64,000 nucleotides of DNA from Streptomyces dysideae (GTDB lineage: Bacteria; Actinomycetota; Actinomycetes; Streptomycetales; Streptomycetaceae). Made by a program: the position numbers and the translations under genes. The notes beneath the pieces are model-generated. The model made no database searches. It saw only the letters and a program-made list of their open reading frames with translations, and had not been told where the DNA came from. This document shows positions 1-6,878 of the stretch, one piece after another (the first letter of the stretch is position 1; each line of letters begins with the position of its first letter). The stretch spans positions 1 to 64,000 of the forward strand of contig NZ_KQ949086.1 in the NCBI RefSeq assembly GCF_001514305.1. The letters run 5' to 3'.

Positions 1-316
1 GGTGCGTGAGAGGATTGCATTTACGAGATGCCTTGCTGCTCTTGCGGTTGTGGACCCTAGACAAGCCCATCATCGCAGGTCACAAGGCATCTCTTCGTTC
101 CAGGGCCAGCTCCGTTCGAACATCAGCCGGTGGATTCGGGCTGAGAAGGCGGTGATTCTGCTCCGATGCTAAACTGGCGCTAAAGATCGCGCAGCCATCG
201 AGCGCTCCGTTCCTCGAATCCGGCGGTAGAAATCGGCGAATCTGAACCCGGACTCAATCCCTCCCCCATTTTCAGCGCTCCGCGCGATACGCCGCAGGAG
301 ACGGGAGGTCAAGTCG
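1..316. other. Non-coding leader upstream of the PQQ operon
   Basis: No convincing gene is seen here; the short open frames lack conserved motifs. The segment holds an 11-bp inverted repeat (listed separately) and, near its 3' end, the GGGAGG ribosome-binding site of the first PQQ gene, eight bases before its ATG. The operon promoter should lie here, but I could not pick out a clear -35/-10 pair. Confidence 0.5.
25..93. repeat. 11-bp perfect inverted repeat, 47-bp spacer
   Basis: GAGATGCCTTG at 25-35 and CAAGGCATCTC at 83-93 are exact reverse complements separated by 47 bases. The spacing is long for a terminator and no T-run follows. It could be the trace of an insertion-sequence end or a regulatory palindrome; nothing in the window decides between them. 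Confidence 0.5.
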
Positions 317-778
317 ATGACGGCCGAGGCAAAGAGCACAGCGGACTTCGAACTGCCGGAACTGTACGGGCAGAACAAGGCAACGCTGGGACGGCTGATC
401 CTCCACGGAGGTCTCGGTCACGCCGAGGAAGGAGCCGACGGACGGCTGCATGCCCGCGTCCGCATCGTGCCCGATGAGCTGATCTGGGAGCCCTCGATCG
501 TCGTCATGCCCCATGGGGGCGACCTCGACATCGAGCTCGTCAACGACGACCTGAACACGCACTGTGCGCTCCTGCCGAGCAACGGCGACAGCAAATGGAT
601 GTGGCTTCCGGTCTATTCGCGGGGAACGGCCACCCTCAACCTCGACGGTCCGGGCTACTACTGGTTCGGTTCCAACGTGGGCAATGACGAGGGCCGCGGC
701 CTGGTGGGAGTGATCGCCGTACTCGGGGACGTCCCGCAAGAGGCCCGCCTCGACCGTCCGGATCAGCCACGGCCGTAG
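317..778 (+). CDS. PQQ-associated cupredoxin-like protein (MSMEG_3727-type)
   Basis: A 153-residue protein resembling the small PQQ-associated family (MSMEG_3727-like) found beside PQQ alcohol dehydrogenases in actinobacteria. What can be seen: a beta-rich, cupredoxin-like pattern with a central NTHCALLPS stretch containing His and Cys, aromatic-rich strands (WMWLPVYS, YYWFGSN) and a terminal GLVGVIAVLGD strand. No signal peptide or membrane segment is visible. The ATG is preceded by GGGAGG at good spacing. It lies 22 bp upstream of the dehydrogenase and is the first gene of the PQQ operon. I infer that it helps the dehydrogenase, perhaps as an electron acceptor or stabilising partner; copper binding is not proven from sequence. 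The family assignment is from memory of the gene neighbourhood. Confidence 0.75.
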   Translation: MTAEAKSTADFELPELYGQNKATLGRLILHGGLGHAEEGADGRLHARVRIVPDELIWEPSIVVMPHGGDLDIELVNDDLNTHCALLPSNGDSKWMWLPVYSRGTATLNLDGPGYYWFGSNVGNDEGRGLVGVIAVLGDVPQEARLDRPDQPRP

Positions 779-800
779 AAAGGGAGAGTGGGAGGATCCC

Positions 801-2480
801 ATGGAGTACATCCAGGCACCTCCGGCCGTCAATTTCTCGGAACTGAGCCCCATGGTCGGAAGCGCGCCCCCAGTGGCCCAGGACGTCACCTACGAGCGCA
901 TTCTCCAAGCACGCACGGAACCGCAGAACTGGCTTACCTACTACGGGGCTTATGACGGGCAGCGGTACAGTCCGCTCGACCAGATCAACGCGGAAAGCGT
1001 CAAGCGCCTCACTCCCGCCTGGGTCTACCAGTTCGGCTCTGCGGGCTTTCACGCGGGCCAGTCGACCTACGCCTTCGAGGCCGCTCCGATCATCGTGGAC
1101 GGGGTCATGTATGTGTCGGGCTGGGACGGCTGGGTCTGGGCCCTCGATGCGCGGACCGGGCGGCAGTTGTGGCAGTACAAGCACGCGATCCCCTTCGATG
1201 TGTCCCTCTGCTGCGGCAACGTCAACCGTGGGGTCGCGGTCGCGCAGGGCAAGGTCTTCGTCGCCACTTTGAACGCCCATGTGGTCGCGCTGGACGCGGT
1301 CACCGGCGAATGCGTCTGGGATGCGACGAACGGTGACGTGCGGGCGGGTGAGAGTGCCACGGTCGCTCCCCTCGTCGTGAAGGACAAGGTCATCGTGGGC
1401 AGTTCCGGCGGGGAATTCGGCGTGCGCGGCCACCTCGACGCCTTCCGTCTCGAAACGGGAGAGCGCGCCTGGCGTACGTACACCGTGCCCAGGCCCGGTG
1501 AGCCGGGTTCGGACACCTGGCCGGACGGCCCGGCCTGGGCACGCGGCGGTGGCAACACCTGGGTCACGGGCACTTACGATCCGGAGCTGAATCTCCTGTA
1601 CTGGGGGACCGGCAACCCGGCGCCCGACTTCGACGGAGAGGTCCGTGCGGGCGACAACCTCCACACCGACAGCATCATCGCCGTGGATGCCGACAACGGT
1701 GACATCCGCTGGCACTACCAGTGCACCCCGCACGACGTGTGGGACTACGACAGCAACATGGAGAGCATCCTCTACGACCTGGACGGGCAGAAGCTGCTCG
1801 CGCACTTCGACAAGAACGGGTACCTCTTCACGCTGAACCGTACGAACGGCGCTCGGGCTCGGGTGACGCCCTTCGGTGAGCGCATCACCTGGGGCGAGAT
1901 CGACGTCGAGGGCAACGTGACGCCCAGGATCTCGCCCGAGAAGGAGGGCGAGCCGGTCCACTTCTGGCCCGGTCCGGCCGGGGCCAAGGAATGGACGCAC
2001 GCGGCCTACAGCCCGCGGACGCGGCTGTTCTACGTACCGGTGCAGGATGTCGGTGCGGAGGTGACGCTGCGGCACAGGGAGTTCAAGGAGAGCATTCCCT
2101 ACTGGGGGGCGAGCGTGACCGTGGACGCCCAGGACATGCAGGGGTTTGTGAAAGCCGTCTCCGCCGCCACGGGCGAGGAGGTGTGGCGGTGGCGCAACGA
2201 GACGCCGATGAGCGCGTCCGTGCTGGCCACGGGCGGGGACCTGGTGTTCGCCGGTGAGCCGTCGGGTGAGTTCGACGCGTTCGACGCGCACACCGGGGAG
2301 CCGCTGTGGCAGTTCCAGACGGGAAGCGGCCACCACAGCAACCCGACGACCTACAGCGTTGACGGACGGCAGTACATAGCCGTGCCGGTCGGGTGGGGGA
2401 GCTGGATCGAAGGGATCGTCCCCGGGATGCTGGGAGCCTCCCACGGGGACGCCGTGTTCGCCTTCGCTCTGCCGGAATAG
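801..2480 (+). CDS. PQQ-dependent alcohol dehydrogenase (methanol/ethanol family)
   Basis: A 559-residue quinoprotein dehydrogenase oxidising alcohols with PQQ. Repeated beta-propeller W-motif strands run through the protein (for example WVWALDARTGRQLW near residue 111 and VWRWRNETPMSASV later). The vicinal cysteines of the family's disulfide ring are Cys137-Cys138 (LCCGNVNRG), and the active-site region HDVWDYD is near residues 311-317. There is no CxxCH motif, so it is a quinoprotein without a fused cytochrome c domain. Notably, no Sec or Tat signal peptide is apparent, although family members normally act outside the membrane. A GGGAGGATCCC-type ribosome-binding site supports the ATG. It is followed 82 bp later by pqqA, so enzyme and cofactor synthesis look co-transcribed. 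Confidence 0.92.
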   Translation: MEYIQAPPAVNFSELSPMVGSAPPVAQDVTYERILQARTEPQNWLTYYGAYDGQRYSPLDQINAESVKRLTPAWVYQFGSAGFHAGQSTYAFEAAPIIVDGVMYVSGWDGWVWALDARTGRQLWQYKHAIPFDVSLCCGNVNRGVAVAQGKVFVATLNAHVVALDAVTGECVWDATNGDVRAGESATVAPLVVKDKVIVGSSGGEFGVRGHLDAFRLETGERAWRTYTVPRPGEPGSDTWPDGPAWARGGGNTWVTGTYDPELNLLYWGTGNPAPDFDGEVRAGDNLHTDSIIAVDADNGDIRWHYQCTPHDVWDYDSNMESILYDLDGQKLLAHFDKNGYLFTLNRTNGARARVTPFGERITWGEIDVEGNVTPRISPEKEGEPVHFWPGPAGAKEWTHAAYSPRTRLFYVPVQDVGAEVTLRHREFKESIPYWGASVTVDAQDMQGFVKAVSAATGEEVWRWRNETPMSASVLATGGDLVFAGEPSGEFDAFDAHTGEPLWQFQTGSGHHSNPTTYSVDGRQYIAVPVGWGSWIEGIVPGMLGASHGDAVFAFALPE

Positions 2481-2562
2481 CCCGGAAGAGCAGGGCCGCG
2501 AACAGCGCGAACAGCGAGTCGCGACTTACCGGCCTCGGAACCAGAGGGAGGAGGTGACCGTC

Positions 2563-2661
2563 ATGCAGCGGGACGAGTGGGAGACCCCGTCTTTCGAGGA
2601 GATCAGGGTATCGGCCGAGGTGACGGCATACATGGACACCCTGGAGCCCCACGAGGAGTAG
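2563..2661 (+). CDS. pqqA: PqqA, PQQ precursor peptide
   Basis: A 32-residue ORF encoding the ribosomal precursor of PQQ. The diagnostic Glu-x3-Tyr motif is present as EVTAY: Glu19 and Tyr23 are the residues cross-linked by PqqE and later become PQQ. A GTG nine bases upstream (2554) is in frame, but the GGGAGGAGGTG run fits the ATG at 2563 with about six bases of spacing, so I chose that. The peptide ends LEPHEE, a short acidic tail after the core. pqqB begins 17 bp downstream. The call rests on the motif together with its position directly before pqqB. Confidence 0.9.
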   Translation: MQRDEWETPSFEEIRVSAEVTAYMDTLEPHEE

Positions 2662-2677
2662 AGGACGGCGGATCGAC

Positions 2678-3613
2678 GTGTGGGTTCGCGTACTGGGATC
2701 GGCAGCCGGGGGCGGGTACCCGCAGTGGAACTGCGACTGTCCCCCCTGCCGTGCGGTGCGGGACGGATCCCGGCCCTGCCTTGCGCGCACCCAGTCCTCC
2801 ATCGCCGTGAGCCCGGACGACCGGCAATGGTTCCTGTTCAACGCCTCCCCCGACCTTCATGCCCAGATCGAGTCCTTCCCCGCCCTGCACCCGTCCAGTG
2901 GTACCGACAGGCACAGGGAGGTTCCCCTGCGGGCCGTGATCCTCACCGACGCCGAGCTCGATCACACGCTAGGTCTGCTGCTGCTCCGGGAGGCGGGCGG
3001 CATCGAACTCCACGCCACCGAGGCGGTGCACGACACCCTGTACGACGGGACGTCGCTGCTGCGGACGCTCTACGCATACTGCCCGGTCATCTGGCACCCC
3101 GTCGTCACGGACAGGGACGTACCACTGGGCAGTGGGTTGTCCTACCGGGCCTTCGACGTCCCCACGACGAAGCGGGCGCGTTTCGGCGCCGGTAAAGGAA
3201 ACGGGCAAGGGAACGGGCAAGGGAACGGGCAAGGGCGCGTCGTCGGTTACCGCCTGACCGACGAGCGCAGCGGCCGGGCACTGGTCTACCTGCCCTGCGT
3301 GCAGGAGCTCACGCCAGCGGTACGCGGCCGGCTCGACGACTGCGCCTGTCTGCTCGTCGACGGAACCTGCTGGGACGACGACGAGCTGATCCGGCTCGGT
3401 CTGGCGGGCAGGACGGCGCGCGAGATGGGGCACCTGCCCATCGACGGCCCCGGTGGGAGCCTTGCGCAGCTGTCCCCGCTTCCCATCGAACGCAAGATCT
3501 ACCTCCACCTCAACAACACGAACCCGGTCCTGCTCGACGACTCCCCCCAGCGGCGCACCGCCGAGCTCCACGGCATGGAGGTCGCCGTGGACGGGCTGAA
3601 CCTGCGGATCTGA
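2678..3613 (+). CDS. pqqB: PqqB, metallo-beta-lactamase-fold PQQ biosynthesis protein
   Basis: A 311-residue PqqB starting at GTG. The family opening VRVLGSAAGGGYPQWNC is followed by CPPCR, a Cys-rich feature of PqqB. The metal-site region ILTDAELDHTLGLLLLREA and the late MGHLPI and LHLNNTNP motifs match the family, which acts as a hydroxylase or oxidase on the cross-linked PqqA-derived dipeptide. The protein carries an odd low-complexity loop near residues 174-186, a KGNGQGNGQGNGQG run made by a tandem 12-bp DNA repeat. The loop lies between conserved blocks and is probably surface-exposed. The gene sits between pqqA and pqqC (9 bp to the next start). Confidence 0.95.
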   Translation: MWVRVLGSAAGGGYPQWNCDCPPCRAVRDGSRPCLARTQSSIAVSPDDRQWFLFNASPDLHAQIESFPALHPSSGTDRHREVPLRAVILTDAELDHTLGLLLLREAGGIELHATEAVHDTLYDGTSLLRTLYAYCPVIWHPVVTDRDVPLGSGLSYRAFDVPTTKRARFGAGKGNGQGNGQGNGQGRVVGYRLTDERSGRALVYLPCVQELTPAVRGRLDDCACLLVDGTCWDDDELIRLGLAGRTAREMGHLPIDGPGGSLAQLSPLPIERKIYLHLNNTNPVLLDDSPQRRTAELHGMEVAVDGLNLRI

Positions 3614-3622
3614 GGGGGTGCC

Positions 3623-4330
3623 ATGGAGGCGGCGACGCAAATCCAGAGCACGGCAGCCGACGGCTTCGAGGCGGCGCTGCGCGCGCAGGGCCGGCGGTAC
3701 CACGACCGGCATCCCTTCCACCAGAGGATGAACGCGGGAGCACTGAGCCGCGAGCAGCTGAGGGGCTGGACGGCCAACCGCTTCTACTACCAGCAGAACC
3801 TGCCCCGCAAGGACGCCGCCGTCCTCGCCAACTGCCATCATCGCGAGGTACGCCGCCGCTGGGTCCAGCGGATCGTCGATCAGGACGGTACGGCGGACGG
3901 CGACGGCGGCATCGAGGCCTGGCTGAGCCTGGGCAAGGCGGTGGGGCTGACCCGTCGGGAGATGGAGGACGAGCGGCATGTCCTGCCCGGGGTGCGGTTC
4001 GCTGTCGATGCCTACGACACCTTCGCCCGCACACGGCCGTGGACCGAGGCGGTGGCCTCCTCGCTGACCGAGCTGTTCGCGCCGGAGCTGATGGCCGAGC
4101 GCATCGCCGCCTTCGAGCGTCACTACCCCTGGATCGACCGTCAGGGGCTCGCCTATTTCCGGACCCGGCTGACCCAGGCTCCGCGCGACTGCGAGCACGC
4201 CCTGCGGGTGGTGAAGGAGTACTGCCGTAGTCCTCAGGAACGGGAGGGCGCCCTGGCGGCGCTCTCCTTCAAGTGCGATGTGCTGTGGAGCATGCTGGAC
4301 GCCATCGAGTGGGCCTATGCGGACCGTTAG
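3623..4330 (+). CDS. pqqC: PqqC, pyrroloquinoline-quinone synthase
   Basis: A 235-residue PqqC, a heme-oxygenase-fold cofactorless oxidase catalysing ring closure and the eight-electron oxidation of AHQQ to PQQ, the last step. Family features are RYHDRHPFHQRMNAG near residue 23, WTANRFYYQQNLPRKDA, and FERHYPWIDRQGLAYFRTRL near residues 160-180. Length is normal. The 3' end overlaps pqqD by 14 bp, indicating translational coupling. The ATG follows GAGGGGGTGCC, a plausible ribosome-binding site, directly after the pqqB stop. Confidence 0.95.
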   Translation: MEAATQIQSTAADGFEAALRAQGRRYHDRHPFHQRMNAGALSREQLRGWTANRFYYQQNLPRKDAAVLANCHHREVRRRWVQRIVDQDGTADGDGGIEAWLSLGKAVGLTRREMEDERHVLPGVRFAVDAYDTFARTRPWTEAVASSLTELFAPELMAERIAAFERHYPWIDRQGLAYFRTRLTQAPRDCEHALRVVKEYCRSPQEREGALAALSFKCDVLWSMLDAIEWAYADR

Positions 4331-4604
4331 CGACACGGATCGCCCCCGCCTGGCGCCGCACGCACGGATGGCGTTCGACCCGGCGCGGGAGCGGCACGTG
4401 CTGCTGGCGCCGGAGGCGGTCGCCGTCCTGGGCGGCTCCGGCAGTGCCGTGCTGGGCCTGTGCGATGGAGAGCGGACGGTCGCCGAGATCGTGGCGGAGC
4501 TGCACCGGCGATACGACCACGTGTCCGACGACGAGGTGCGGCTCTTCCTGGCCCGCCTCGCCGCCAAGCGATACGTGGAGGTGAGCGATGGAAGCGACGA
4601 GTAG
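4317..4604 (+). CDS. pqqD: PqqD, PqqA-binding chaperone (RRE protein)
   Basis: A 95-residue PqqD, the RiPP recognition element that binds PqqA and presents it to PqqE. Recognisable blocks are RLAPHARMAFDPARERHVLL, LNG/GE-type CDGERTVAEIVAELHRRY, and the C-terminal VRLFLARLAAKRYVEV. The open frame extends upstream, but the ATG at 4317 overlapping the end of pqqC gives the usual family length, so I chose it. The gene overlaps pqqE by 17 bp, so pqqC-D-E are all coupled. PqqD is separate here, not fused to PqqC or PqqE as in some bacteria. Confidence 0.93.
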   Translation: MRTVSDTDRPRLAPHARMAFDPARERHVLLAPEAVAVLGGSGSAVLGLCDGERTVAEIVAELHRRYDHVSDDEVRLFLARLAAKRYVEVSDGSDE

Positions 4605-5742
4605 GCCGCCCGACGGGCCGTTCGGTCTGCTGGCCGAGCTCACCTACGAGTGCCCGCTGCACTGCCCGTACTGCTCCAACCCGCTGGCCCTCGCGGACTA
4701 CCGGGAGGAGCTGACCACGGCACAGTGGCGACGGGTGCTGGCCGAGGCCGCCGAGCTGGGCGTCCTGCAGCTGCACCTGTCCGGTGGTGAGCCGCTCCGG
4801 CGCCGCGACCTCGTCGAGATCGTGCACCGCGCCGCCGAGCGGGGCCTGTACACCAACCTGATCACGAGCGCGCTCGGCCTCTCGCCCCGCCGAGCCGAGC
4901 AGCTGCGCGCCGCGGGCCTCGACCACGTGCAGATCAGCGTCCAGGCCGACGATCCGGCCCTCTCCGACCGCCTCGCCGGTACACCGTCCTTCGAGCGCAA
5001 GACGGCGGCGGCCCGGCTGGTGAAGGAGCTGGGCTGGCCCCTCACGCTGAACGTGGTCCTCCACCGGCACAACATCGACCGGATCGACCGCGTTCTCGCT
5101 CTGGCCGAGAAGCTGGCCGCCGACCGCGTCGAGCTGGCCAACACGCAGTACTACGGCTGGGCCTGGCGCAACCGGCGCGAGCTGCTGCCGAGCACGGATC
5201 AGCTCCGGCGCGCGGAGGCGGTGGTGCGTGCGGCACGCGAGCGGCTGAAGGGGCGGATGGAGATCATCTACGTCCTCCCCGACTACCACGGCCGGTACCC
5301 GAAACCCTGCATGGGCGGCTGGGGCCGACGCCAGCTCACCGTGGTGCCCAACGGCGATGTGCTCCCCTGTCCCGCCGCACACGCCCTCCCTCTGCCGCGC
5401 GCCAGCGTGCACGAACACTCCCTGGCCTGGATCTGGGAGCGGTCCCCCCTCTTCACGCGCTTTCGCGGAACCGCCTGGATGCCGGAGCCCTGCCGAAGCT
5501 GCGACCGCCGCGAGCTGGACTTCGGCGGATGCCGCTGCCAGGCGTTCCAGCTCACCGGCGATGCCGCCCGCACCGATCCGGTCTGCCACCTCTCCCCCGA
5601 TCACGGGATCGTGGTCGAAGCGGTGCGGGCTGCTGAGGAAGCAGTGCGGGCCGACGAGGGGGCCGTGCGGGCCGACGACGATGCGGTGCTCCCGCGCGGA
5701 GGGGTGCTCACCCCTCGACCGCACCCGAGCCGCCCGGCGTGA
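4588..5742 (+). CDS. pqqE: PqqE, radical SAM PqqA cross-linking enzyme
   Basis: A 384-residue radical SAM enzyme that joins Glu and Tyr of PqqA by a carbon-carbon bond. The SAM-cluster motif CxxxCxxC is Cys22, Cys26 and Cys29 (ECPLHCPYC), followed by the GGEP motif (LSGGEPL). The C-terminal SPASM region has further cysteines (PKPCMGGWG, LPCPAAH, EPCRSCDRR, GGCRCQAF, DPVCHL) for auxiliary Fe-S clusters. The final 35 residues form an unusual tail with a repeated AVRAD-E/D pattern. No pqqF protease gene is present in the window, so PqqA processing must be supplied elsewhere. It is the last pqq gene; the next gene starts 48 bp later. Confidence 0.95.
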   Translation: MEATSRPPDGPFGLLAELTYECPLHCPYCSNPLALADYREELTTAQWRRVLAEAAELGVLQLHLSGGEPLRRRDLVEIVHRAAERGLYTNLITSALGLSPRRAEQLRAAGLDHVQISVQADDPALSDRLAGTPSFERKTAAARLVKELGWPLTLNVVLHRHNIDRIDRVLALAEKLAADRVELANTQYYGWAWRNRRELLPSTDQLRRAEAVVRAARERLKGRMEIIYVLPDYHGRYPKPCMGGWGRRQLTVVPNGDVLPCPAAHALPLPRASVHEHSLAWIWERSPLFTRFRGTAWMPEPCRSCDRRELDFGGCRCQAFQLTGDAARTDPVCHLSPDHGIVVEAVRAAEEAVRADEGAVRADDDAVLPRGGVLTPRPHPSRPA

Positions 5743-5790
5743 GAAGAACAACCGGGCAACCGAGGAAACGGCTGAGAGGGAGGCTCCGCT

Positions 5791-6870
5791 GTGACGTCGA
5801 TCCTGATGTTCGTCTCCGGGGCGGCACTGTTGATATACAGCGCGGAAAAGCTGATCGGCTACCTCATCCGGGCCGCGAGCGCTCTCGGTGTCTCCCTGTT
5901 TCTGATCGCCGTGGTGTTCACGGGCATCGAGTTCGACGACGTCTTCCTGGGCGTCGCGCTGGGCGTCGAGGATCTCGGCGGGGTCGCACTGGGCACCGTG
6001 TTCGGGACCGCGCTCTCGATGACGGGAGTGGTGCTCGCCCTCGCCGCCGTCCTCACACCCACCCGCATCAGCGTTCCGCGCGCCTACGTCGCACTTCTCG
6101 CCGCCGCGCCCTTCGTGTTGATCACGTTCGTCCTGGCGGCACCGCTCACCGATGTCGACGGCGTGGTGCTCCTGGGGCTGTTCGTGCTCTGCATCGCCTA
6201 TATCGCCGTACGGGAGTCGAGGGAGAACACACCCGTCTTCCGTGACGCGGAGATGTACGAGGCCTACTCCGCCGTCCGCGAGACAAGGGGTGGCACCCGG
6301 CTCTTCCGGGAGGCCGGCACTCGCGCGGAGACGGACGCGGACCACCGGGCGCACGCTCTCTCCGACAGCGTGCTCGTCGCCGAGGCATGCCCCCGTTCCG
6401 GCTGGAGCGGGCTCGGGCTGGCGTTGCTCGCACTCGCCGGTCTCGTCATCGGCGCCACGGTCACGGGTATCGGGACCGAGCGCATCCTGCAGACCTACGG
6501 ACTTGAGGGCACTGTCTTCGGGGCGACCATCGCAACCGCCGTGCTGACCATGGAGGACATCTTCGTGACCGTGGAGTCCGTCCGCAGAGGGGCACCGGAG
6601 ATCGGCATCGGAAACGTCATCGGGAGCGTCGTCTTCTCAGCCACGGGGAAACCGGGCATCATCCTCCTGGCCGGCGGCGGTCTCGTGGTCGGCCCGAACG
6701 TCCTTGCCTGGCACCTGCCCGCGTTCATCGCGGTGACCGGGCTCGCAGCGTGCCTCATCTGCACGGGGCGACTGAAGCGATGGCACGGCCTCACTCTGCT
6801 CGGCCTCTACGTCGTCTACTGGGCCGTCAGTTTCATCGCGTTCGGGACCGTCCCGGTCGACGCGTCATGA
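5791..6870 (+). CDS. CaCA-type sodium/calcium exchanger family membrane protein
   Basis: A 359-residue integral membrane protein with about ten hydrophobic segments in two halves joined by a hydrophilic loop (residues about 140-205). The duplicated alpha-repeats of the CaCA family can be seen. The first, FTGIEFDDVFLGVALG (Glu47, Asp49, Asp50), is followed by GTVFGTALSMTG. The second, LTMEDIFVTVES (Glu255, Asp256), is followed by GNVIGSVVFSATG. Only the second repeat keeps the classical GNxxGS; the first has GTVFGT, so ion selectivity is uncertain. The GTG start follows GGGAGG at 7-8 bp. It lies 48 bp after pqqE on the same strand and may be co-transcribed, perhaps supplying or clearing Ca2+, the metal usually bound with PQQ. 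That link is inference. Confidence 0.8.
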   Translation: MTSILMFVSGAALLIYSAEKLIGYLIRAASALGVSLFLIAVVFTGIEFDDVFLGVALGVEDLGGVALGTVFGTALSMTGVVLALAAVLTPTRISVPRAYVALLAAAPFVLITFVLAAPLTDVDGVVLLGLFVLCIAYIAVRESRENTPVFRDAEMYEAYSAVRETRGGTRLFREAGTRAETDADHRAHALSDSVLVAEACPRSGWSGLGLALLALAGLVIGATVTGIGTERILQTYGLEGTVFGATIATAVLTMEDIFVTVESVRRGAPEIGIGNVIGSVVFSATGKPGIILLAGGGLVVGPNVLAWHLPAFIAVTGLAACLICTGRLKRWHGLTLLGLYVVYWAVSFIAFGTVPVDAS

Positions 6871-6878
6871 ACCGGGCT

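Noticed and set aside
636..2444. A 602-codon minus-strand open frame opposite the PQQ dehydrogenase
   Set aside because: Antisense shadow; the plus-strand protein has clear quinoprotein motifs.
3196..3236. Tandem repeat considered as a CRISPR or VNTR array outside genes
   Set aside because: It lies in the pqqB coding frame, has no spacers and is only about three units long.
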